This document shows positions 11,542 to 20,016 of a stretch of DNA of 21,175 nt, piece after piece. The stretch is from Paramacrobiotus richtersi (lineage: Eukaryota > Tardigrada > Eutardigrada > Parachela > Macrobiotidae). The stretch covers positions 1 through 21,175 of the forward strand of contig JAQGAU010001143.1 in assembly GCA_034698045.1 (NCBI GenBank). Direction: 5' to 3'. The notes under the pieces were generated by a model. That model searched no databases. It was not told the origin of the DNA and worked only from the letters and a program-made list of their open reading frames with translations. Both the position numbers and the translations under genes were made by a program. Each line of letters starts with the position of its first letter. Position 1 is the first letter of the stretch.

Positions 11542-11619
11542 GTCCCACTCTTAACATTTTTGTTTCCACAAAGTAAATCAATACAAAATATCCCAACGGA
11601 TTGTTTCCTTTTTTGTCCG

Positions 11620-14559
11620 TTAGCCCGCCGCCGGATTGGGACAGCCTAACAGAGGCGTAAGAGCAGAGCCCGCGCTCAGACCACTATAGTTGTCGGCCGT
11701 TCCGGTGGGCGAATTGCCGGGAGTGCCGGGGGGACTGATAACGTCGGTTTTAATCAAGGGCATCAGATAGCGTGTCGTACCGGCAGTATCCGTTCCGATT
11801 ACATTGGTTAATTGTAAGCCTCCAAGAGATATCTACATACATCAAGTTGTCATGTCATTTTAAATAATAACGTCGGTTAGAAATGTGGGACAAACGTTCA
11901 TTGACAAAGATTGTTGCTTCTCCTTAATCTCGTGCAATGAAACCACATACTGTCAATGAAATATATATCGTGCATATTTGTCTTCAACTGACAAACCAAT
12001 GCAACTCAAAGTTTTCGGATTTTGAACGTTTGAAAGAGCTTAACGTGCATGTGCCAGATCTGTTGTCAAACCTTTCCAGAAGTTTGAGGTTAGAAAGTTA
12101 TTCGAGCACAAACACACTGACTTTTCTTAGTCGGCCACTATGAATCCCACGGCACTGATTACAATATTTCAACATTGCCACCACATCTTTGACTGGGATT
12201 CAGTTTTTACTGCCATCTATCTGGAAAGATTTGCTAGCAGATCTTTTAACTACACATTACGCTTTTTCAAACAATACCAAGCGTACTCAAATCAGCAAAC
12301 TTCGAGTTGCTTTAAATGGGTTGTGAGTCAACATATACGAATGAGAAAACTTACTGTGTACGCCGCGTTCCACTTAGTGGAATCGATTAGGCACGGGTTG
12401 GTGCCGCAAGAAATGGCGATAGATATCGGAATAGGGTTGGTGCTTCCGGTCATGTCGTTGTAGTAATTACCAGTAGCTGTGCAAGTAGAGCAACATCCGT
12501 TAGCTGCCAGATCTTTGGACTCAAACTGTCTTAAGATTCTTAGCTTACGGTCATAATAGTACGTCGTATACGCAGCTCCAGCGCCACCTCCAGCTTCCCA
12601 ACGGACATTGGGCGTATCTGACGCTGGAACGGGAGTGATACTCTGACAACTACCGCCAAAGCAGACGTATTCCACGGTGCCCTATGCGGAATGAAAACAA
12701 TTACGGTTAGTCGGTGGAATTGGTATTTTTCTTGGAAACTGTGCTGGTTCATCTCACCGCTAAGACGTATGAAATTGATCGCTGGTCCGTCCAAACAGAT
12801 GTAACGGGCCCAGTGATACCGGTTAGTATGGTGCTGATTTTAACAGATGAACCAATCATCTTGTTCGAGGCGTCAATTTGCACCATACAGTTTCCTGAAA
12901 ATCGGCAAAATAAGTGACCAAGAGATTTCACACTGCGGCGTTAGGTAGCGTACCAGAAAACATGTAGTAATTTCCATTATACAGCTTGCTGGCTTCGTCA
13001 ATTTTGGTTGTCTCCAGGCAAAAGTCAATGCACGGAGGGGGCACTATTCAGTTAAACAACACGTTGAAATGTCGGAGAAGGAACATGCACCCATGATTAC
13101 GTACTAGTTGTTGTTGAAGTGGTTGTGGTGCTGGTTGTAGTGGAGGTTGATGTGGACGTGGTGGAAGCCGTAGTCGAAGTGGAAGCTGTGGTTGAGGTGG
13201 TGGCGGCGGTTGTGGTGGTAGCGGCGGTGGTCGTTCCGGTGGTTGTCGATCCCAGTGTCGTCGTTGGTGGAAGGGTCGTCGTGGGCGGAGGAGTCGAGGC
13301 TGGTGTGGTTGAAGTGGTGGAGCCCACTGTTGTTGTCGGGCACGCCACCGTCGCGCAGTCGGCTGTAACAAGGGAACTCATAGGCGGAGCATCGGTGATG
13401 CAGAAAGTGGTTGTCACTTACGGAGTGCATTACAGATTGAGTAGTCGCAGGAGTACATGCGATTAATCAGGATACAGTCCGTCTTACTAATGGTCGACAT
13501 CTGGGGAATGCAGTATGGAGCGTTCTTAACCGTGAAGGCCAAAGTTCCGGGCTGCGCGTAATCCGGCATTTTATTGTGCTACAGCCGGAGAAGTTGATAA
13601 CTGATTAGAATTACGTCATCGTGGCAAACGTCATTTTACCGTAATGCTGCAGTAATCATAGGGATACATGCCCCAGTACGCTTCGGACGTGTTATACAGT
13701 CTGTAGGCATTCTGCGGAGGAAAACCTCATTATTAAACAGAATATTCCCATTCGATTGGTATGCTACAGGGAAACACTGTATTATGCAAACCAAGACTTG
13801 CAGTGTATTGGAAAAGGACATTGGGTGTATTGACGGCAATGTAGTTATCCCGATCTTTCCGCTCATGCTCATTGCGCTTGCCAAGACTGATGGCTCCAAA
13901 TTTCATAATACACCGCTCATCACTGGGGCAGTTTGTCCCATCGCGCGCCAATCCGACGGGTTGATCGGTATTTTTGAGGGTGTCTCGGTTGTTGAGATTT
14001 ATACCGGGGAAAGCATAGGAAGGCGTCTGGCCGTCGCTGTTGGAACAAAATGCAAACTATATGTATAGTACTACGTACTGTGACATCGTCATAACTTGCT
14101 TACGTCAAGGCCGTAAATCGCAGCTTGTACGCTGAACTGCTGCTGCAGGAGGTGAGTGGGGAAAAGGTCATGCAGCTACCCAGGGTGTCGGTGAGTTTTT
14201 TTAAGGAGCTCGTAACCAATGTTTGCTCAGTGCTTGCTGCAAACAAAATCATTCGATTATAACAAATATTCTTTATATTTTAAGGCAGTTTCTTTATTTA
14301 CGAGGACCCTGTACTTACTCAAGGGAGACGCGGTATCAAAACAGTAGGGAATTGGTGTTCCTTTGGTCCATCGAGCAAAAGACACGTCGACGTTGGTGGT
14401 ACGCAGATGACTGAGAATAACCGACCCTTCTCCCCGTATTCCTATAATAAACCGTCATTATTAGGAAGTTTTCAATGATATCGTTTGCTGTTGCTCTAAA
14501 CAACCTTGAAAGAAAGAGCATCCCACAAGCAGCAAAATGGCGGATAGCGCTGTTGCCAT
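11620..14559 (-). CDS. Astacin-like pseudoprotease, paralog B
   Basis: Twelve exons: 14505–14559, 14319–14441, 14104–14236, 13802–14036, 13640–13711, 13422–13578, 13105–13362, 12954–13043, 12758–12894, 12549–12681, 12355–12476 and 11620–11832. They make 575 residues with a TAA stop. The signal peptide is MATALSAILLLVGCSFFQ. The astacin-like domain (about 40–258) shows ARWTKGTPIPYCFD, SLGKRNEHERKDRDNYIAVN, YPYDYCSIT/HNK and ISKTDCILINRMYSC. The zinc-site positions are K149, F150, I153 and N159, so it should not bind catalytic zinc. The Thr-rich linker (259–345) is the longest among the complete copies. The C-terminal region begins CIDFC..KIDEASKLYNGNYYMFSG, hemopexin-like, and ends LLGCPNPAAG. 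Intron 4 starts GCAAGT, a GC–AG intron where paralog C has GTAAGT. Intron 10 (72 bp) is stop-free in frame. The function is unknown; a secreted binding or matrix protein is an inference. Confidence 0.88.
11833..12354 (-). other. Intron 11 of paralog B, no gene seen
   Basis: A 522-bp intron before the last coding exon of B, with donor GTAAGT and acceptor TGTAG. Plus-strand open frames here have no recognisable motif and are treated as chance. Confidence 0.6.
13105..13362 (-). repeat. Thr-rich low-complexity linker exon of paralog B
   Basis: A 258-bp exon (86 codons, phase 1 at both ends) opening DCATVAC and then dominated by ACN and TCN codons, giving long Thr and Ser runs. All six frames are largely open because the DNA is a loose trinucleotide repeat. 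It is likely a heavily O-glycosylated hinge. Confidence 0.85.
13795..13801 (-). other. GC splice donor of paralog B intron 4
   Basis: The exon ends TACACT and the intron starts GCAAGTC. The paralog C junction is TACACT followed by GTAAGT, so a single T-to-C change made a GC donor. The rest of the site is an exact match to the strong context GC donors need. Confidence 0.75.
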
Positions 14560-14664
14560 TGTGATTGACAGTCGAACAATTCAAGGTCACTCTAAACGAG
14601 AAGATGCGCCTTTACTGTAGAACTGTCTCTGCTGGAAAGCCGCGCTTAGTTAAGAAGAATAAAA

Positions 14665-14672
14665 TTTATATA
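14665..14672 (-). promoter_or_regulatory. TATA-like box upstream of paralog B
   Basis: TATATAAA on the minus strand, about 105 bp before the ATG. This would put the transcription start near 14635 and give a 5' UTR of about 75 bp. It is a good match to the consensus with a plausible position. Confidence 0.4.
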
Positions 14673-14728
14673 CTAGAGATGTGTTGTCCTTCCAAAAACA
14701 TGCCTACTGGGTTAGCCGCTGTAGCTGT

Positions 14729-14796
14729 GATTTTTGAGTGGTTTTCTGGAAGAACAATCATGCCCACTGTTGGCACTGTGAGGCTGCTTAAAAATC
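14729..14796. promoter_or_regulatory. Inverted-repeat element upstream of paralog B
   Basis: GATTTTTGAG at 14729–14738 and CTTAAAAATC at 14787–14796 pair with one mismatch. The words flanking the arms (AGTGG with a T-rich run, and CGCCAAC) are shared with the element at 10149–10215 upstream of C, and the distance to the start codon is similar (170 and 214 bp). The centre is diverged. Confidence 0.45.
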
Positions 14797-15375
14797 GCCA
14801 ACCCGGAAGATTTGTTTGCGGATGCCGTATGCCGTTCCAACAGCGTTGTCGAGATGGAATATGAAAATAGCTTCTCCGTCGAATTAAGAAACGCATGCTG
14901 TACAAGATCAGAACCGCTTTAGTGCGGAGTAAGCACGACGGTTTTGAGATTTTTCTTATTAAGCCGTAGATTTTTCTTCCTCCATTAACTGTAGTTCTTA
15001 CGTCATTAAGTTTTAACAAATATAATAGCATTCAATTGTTCGCTGAAGTGTGTCATCTGCTTAATAAACTGCTAGTTCGCCAAAAGCCTTCACGTGAATG
15101 AAAAAATGAATTCTGCAGACTGATGTTTTTGTGTGAATACATATGAATGAAATTCGGTACATTAGACAATGATTATGCAAACCCGTAGCAAATGGTCTAC
15201 ATATGTATACGTATGTACATTGGTGTACAGCCAGGGTTTTACTGGGAATGTGCTTATACTTTTCTGAGATTTTGCTAAGATTACTTCTATGTATTAACAG
15301 TCTGCTGAGCCTTCAAGAATAAAGGAAAATTATGTAATGATACATCAAAGCAAAGTAACACTTTACAGTGTGAAT

Positions 15376-15381
15376 TTTATT
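15376..15381 (-). terminator. Candidate polyadenylation signal of paralog A
   Basis: AATAAA on the minus strand about 165 bp past the TAA stop of paralog A, a spacing close to that behind C and D. Confidence 0.45.
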
Positions 15382-15546
15382 TTTAGAAAAAGTCTCAGCT
15401 GCCGTTTCATTTTCAAAGACAGGAACAGCACACAGATCATAAAGTAATCATCTTGGTTGAAAAGTCCATTAATCACATCATTGTGCACATGTTTAGCTCA
15501 CAGTCAACGCAAACGAAAAACAACATTTCTTTCCCTCCCGTTTGTA

Positions 15547-18308
15547 TTAGACAGTTGAACATTTGAGTGCATCGGACAGCAGTACGCCCTTGCTGAATGA
15601 AACAAAGTAATCATCCTGTGCCCAGAACAGGGACTCGAGATACTGGTTGCCGTCGTCGCCTTTCCCAATCACGTTAATGTAGTTTAGTCCGGCGCCGCCC
15701 TTTACCTGTAAGAAATACACAAACTGATAGAGTAACACACAGGAAAGAGCAAAATTAAAAATGATGTACAACTCGACTAGGAAATTTCAGTTGCTGCTGT
15801 CCCCAGCGGAAGAGCAACGATCAGCCATACTGCTTTATGAACTATCTACTGGCGATGCCGGCAAAAGCCCACTTTGCCGCCATAGTCTTTATCACGTATT
15901 CTGTGGTACTGACCATATAAGCAGCACTCCAGCCTTGCGTAATTTTGCAGTTGCCGTTAACGGCTCCGCACAGGTCGAAGGTGGCGATAAGGAAGCTCCC
16001 GTCCTCGTCAGCTTTATAGGCGTTTATGTCCGCTGTGAATCATAGCACAAAAAGTGAGGAAACTGTATGTTTAAACTTTCACGTACGACAGTGTAAAACC
16101 AGTAACATTTCTGCTTCAACATAAAAGAACTTTTGTCGCTCAATGCATTCTTTGCAAAATACCATGAAAAGAGTAGAAGACATAAGGTGGTCCGGTGGCA
16201 TCGACGTTTCCATCGGTATCCTGCCTGATAAATTCCCATCGGACCTTTGTATCATCGTACACAGGTGTAATGGAACTACACCCGAATGACCAGCAGGAAT
16301 ACTCGGATGCCTGCAAGTATCACTCGATTATCGGTTAATGGTCCAATACTGGCAATGCAATACAGAAGAAACATACATCAGTTCGAACGTAGGTGATATG
16401 ACGCTGCTGATCAGTAAAGACGGAGCGAACTGGTCCAGTGACTCCAGGTAGTACGTAATTTATGGGAACGGATGGTCCAATGATCCTGTTGGTTAAATCA
16501 ACTTCCACAGCACAGTCCCCTATAAGGAAAATACTTGTTTGATGTTCTTCGCAGTCTCAGTGTTTGGGTGTAGCAGTCTTATACCGGAGAACATGTAGTA
16601 TCGATCATTCCACATGATCGTCGCCTCATCAATTGTGGGCGTGGGGGTGGCACAAAAGTTAACGGAACATGTTGGAGGTGCCGTCGCTATAGTGACGTTC
16701 GTATTGATCAGTTTATTTTATAAGTGCTGGTCGTTAGTTAAACAGTACTTGTTGGTGCAGCGGTAGCAGTCGTCGGACACGTTAGCGGTACCATTGTCGT
16801 GGTAGTCCCGGTTGTTGTTGAAGTTGCGCTCGTCGTACTGTCGCTTGTAGTAACTGTTGTCGCTGGTGTGGTGGCGGTTGTCACTGTAGTTGGAGTGGTA
16901 GTTGTGGAGGTGGTTGAGGTGGCGATGGTTGTTGCTGCGCAGGATTGGGAAGCGCAGTCAACTAGTCAGAAAACAGGGATCATATTTTACAAGTTCCAGG
17001 ATGGTGTTGTTTACAGTACGTACGTGGCGCGCATTTGGTTCTATCCACAGCATACATCAGGCTGATCAGCTGGCAGTCGGTATAGCTGATAATCTTTAGT
17101 TTGGGGATGCAGTTGGGAAGAAAGGCTGCCCCGGATGGAACGGTGAACGCCACAGTGCCGGCGGCGGCGAACTCCTCCGGTTGGTTGTGCTGCAATAGAA
17201 ACCGGTGTTTTCATGATTTTAGCACTTATATGCTGATATCAAGGTTACATTGTTTTTTCCTTCGTACCGTGATGCTGCAGTAATCATAAGGAAACATGTT
17301 CCAGTATGCTTGCGTTGTGGTATATTTGTTGTAAGTGTTCTGTAACAAGAACGTTAATCCTTGAAAGCGGATGCAATGTATGACTGCGCAGAACTCAAAA
17401 CTTTAAGAATTTTATTAACCTACAGCTACTGCAATGTTGCTGTCGATAACGGTAATGTAGCTGTCCCTGTTCCCTCGCAGATGCTCCAGCCGTTTGCCCA
17501 GAACAACGGCAACAAACTTCAGCGCACAGTGGACATCCGTTGAGCAGCCTATGGCATCGCGCGCAATGGTGACCACCTGTTCGGTTTGATTCTTGAACAA
17601 CTGCAAGTGTACGCCGGGCCAGCTTTTGGAGACGGTTGAGTTTGCACTACCACTGAAAAGTGTACGTCACGTAACAAAACTTGACGACTGTGAACACAAA
17701 TTAGCCAAGAAGATTAGCGCTAGAAGGATAAAAACAGTTTGTTACTTACGGACCACCAACCAAGGCTGAAAAGCGGATCTTGTAACGGCTGTCAGTACAG
17801 TCCACTGGGGTGAAAATTATTTGATTAGAAAGTGCGTCCCGCATGATCTGGACGGCTTGCTCGATGATCGGCCGTTCCGTAGATGCTGCGAATTTGTACA
17901 AAAAGTCAAAATTTAAATTTCAGTGTACATTAAAATACTGTTAAATGTTGTTAAGGGATGAAGGTGCGTTATTCAGCAATTATATTGTTTTCAAAATTAT
18001 GTTCTGTGATCTTAATTTTACGCGGTTTATCATTATTAAATAAACATGCATAACAACCATTCAGTTCGCTCGCTTACGTACAGTAATCGGGATCGATGCA
18101 ATACGGTATACTGGATTTGTTCCAGCGGCCGTACTGTAGGTCCACGTTAGTGGTACGCAGATTGACATTTTCCGCGAGGGTCTCTATTCAGAATACACCG
18201 GGATAGTTCATAGTTTCAAACAGCAATCTTCAAGGAATTTTTTTGCCCACCTGATGCAAAAATAAGACATACAGCCGCGAGTAATGAACAGCCAACTTGT
18301 TGCTCCAT
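15547..18308 (-). CDS. Astacin-like pseudoprotease, paralog A
   Basis: Twelve exons: 18251–18308, 18082–18183, 17750–17885, 17424–17652, 17268–17339, 17024–17189, 16749–16961, 16585–16686, 16377–16519, 16163–16310, 15914–16032 and 15547–15705. They make 548 residues ending in TAA. The signal peptide is MEQQVGCSLLAAVCLIFAS. The astacin-like domain (about 35–254) has YGRWNKSSIPYCID, VLGKRLEHLRGNRDSYITV, FPYDYCSIT/HNQ and ISYTDCQLISLMY. The zinc positions are K144, F145, V148 and L154; this is the only copy with Leu rather than Asn at the third His. Both Cys of the long astacin disulfide are missing. The linker is 255–325. The C-terminal region begins CSVNFC..TIDEATIMWNDRYYMFSG, then DCAVEVD and LPGVTGPVRSVFTD, hemopexin-like. 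The last exon has no long Gly/Pro-rich tail and ends ALKCSTV. It is the most diverged complete copy and faces the BTB gene. Confidence 0.88.
16749..16961 (-). repeat. Thr-rich low-complexity linker exon of paralog A
   Basis: A 213-bp exon (71 codons, phase 1 at both ends) that opens DCASQSC and is then mostly Thr with Ser, Ala and Val. It sits between the astacin-like and hemopexin-like parts, as in the other copies. Confidence 0.85.
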
Positions 18309-20016
18309 ATCCGTGTTATTTATGATATTGATAGCAAATAATCCAACAACGGATGATCGTCTAATGCAGAGCCACGTGTGGGATCAGATCGGCCACGCGT
18401 CCGAGATGCGACTGCCAACGAATGGAGAAGAAACGATATGTCGTCAAGAATCCATGTTTTGTCTATCCGGGAATCCGTGTCAGCGAGTTCTGCCCGCATC
18501 GTCAGCGGATTACCTGTGATTTATGTCAGACTCACGATTCTTTCATATGTCGCATTAAGATAAGTACAGTACGTTGGTGCATCCTTACTTGACGGTTAAC
18601 GTAAAGTCATTACAGCAGTGTGATTTCCTTAGATCTCTTGGTAAAAACTACTTGATAAAGTCAATCGCTCTAAAAGCGCATGGCAATCCAAAACCCAGGC
18701 ACCATGCACAACAAGTTGTAGCTTTCAGAAATTAGAATGATGACCACTTGACCAGTGACCGTAAAGTGACTCTTTCCGGTTACCAATAACGGTATAAAAA
18801 CGTTCCATGTTTAAACGGTATTAGATACGCATTTCCTTACAATTAGCAATATTTGATGCCGCGAAAGAGAAGTGGAAGATTCTGGAGGAAACCAGAGGAA
18901 TAAAGATCTGAGCTATGCAGTGTGCAAAAGCATTCTACATTCTGCATAGGTCCTCGAGCGGAGCGGAGTGCATCCTTAGTTCGAACGCATTTCGAAGTGC
19001 ATATGTAATCCTGTGGGACACAAGCAGAGCTTTAGCGCTCCGGTTTTCATCGCCAGCATCAGCGGAGAGCGATTACCTAGTAGTAATCTTTTTTTAAACT
19101 ACTTTGAAAAAGATGGTTTTCCGGTTGAAACCAAATTGTCTAGACTGCCATAGTTGAGTTTGCTTCGTTTCATTCGAGTTTTTAAAATTTCAGGAACAAC
19201 AACCACTTGTGCAAAGGCCACCATACATCGTTTAATAATGGCAGTACGAATGTCGGCGTTTTTTTTTTTTTTTCATTGTTGCCAGTTTTTTGCTGTCTCA
19301 TTTGAGTTTGTCTATTGCTCACACGCGCATGCTATAAGGGGCATACCCCGGTTTTTCTTGTAAGGGAGCGCTGCTCACTGTAAAGATTTACGGATCGGGA
19401 TGATTAACAGAAGGTCGTCATCTGACTCAGTTTTTCGTTTCTAATAGCTTTCTTGCAACGACGGAACTTATTCACTAGATGGAATGCTGGGTATGTTTAT
19501 ACCGAGTGTGTTCTTTTGCCCGGGTACAGAGACAGTCACTTCTCCTTATCATGCGTCGAACTGGATGGTGTATACAAGTACGCATAAACAGTGTTCGCAT
19601 TAATAATGATGCTACAATGAGTCTACAATCTCGTCAGTGTATAATATTGTACCCTATTTAGGTAACCGGCTGAAAGGATGGGATTGGACAGCTGATTAAT
19701 GTGCGTTACAAATACCGTAGTACGTTTACGCTGGAATAATGCGTTATATATCGCATTGAACGCGTGTTTGCGTTTGCGTTGTTGTACACTTACTGAATTA
19801 GGTCAGAATAAGTACCATTAAAAATCAAATCAACAGTACCGCTATGTTCTATTTCACTAGCAGGTTCCTGTAACTTATGCATTTTCCAGCAGGCGGTCAT
19901 ACTAACCATACAAAATCGGAAGCCCCTCTCGCTGCTCACGGTCATTCGAATCGTCGTCATCTTGTCGCGTTTTTTTTTTGTTCCAAGCCGGGCAGCACTG
20001 TGTTCGTTTGTGTGGA
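18309..20016. other. Intergenic gap between divergent genes
   Basis: 1,708 bp between paralog A (minus) and the BTB gene (plus). It must hold both promoters. Poly-T runs lie near 19260 and 19970. A short frame near 18854–18911 reads like a lysine-rich helical peptide, but it has no partner exon or motif that I can support. No TATA box at a sensible distance was found for either gene. Confidence 0.55.

Larger units (their letters stand above)
9936..11619. other. Intergenic gap between paralogs B and C
   Basis: 1,684 bp. It holds the upstream region of C (inverted-repeat element at 10149–10215), an 82-nt hairpin at 11154–11235, and probably the 3' UTR of B. Two minus-strand open frames at 10554–11014 encode no motif I recognise and are left out. 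Confidence 0.6.
14560..15546. other. Intergenic gap between paralogs A and B
   Basis: 987 bp. Near B it holds a TATA-like box and an inverted-repeat element, and near A a candidate polyadenylation signal. A short AT-rich near-palindrome lies around 15198–15217. No gene was recognised. Confidence 0.6.

Noticed and set aside
13119-13466. Val-rich open frame on the plus strand, with similar ones at 7931–8281 and 16799–17065.
   Set aside because: Each is antisense to a Thr-rich linker exon; ACN repeats read as GTN on the other strand.
15198-15217. AT-rich near-palindrome TACATATGTATACGTATGTA.
   Set aside because: Short, low complexity and imperfect; palindromes like this are common by chance in AT-rich intergenic DNA.
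1-18308. One giant gene with five repeated modules.
   Set aside because: Each module A–D has its own signal peptide, a stop codon and a candidate polyadenylation signal within about 200 bp.
18793-18800. TATAAAA on the plus strand as promoter of the BTB gene.
   Set aside because: It lies more than 1.2 kb before the start codon, with no visible leader exon to connect it.
18854-18911. Short lysine-rich reading frame ending in TGA near 18910.
   Set aside because: It has an acceptor-like AG in front, but no upstream exon, no motif and fewer than 20 codons.
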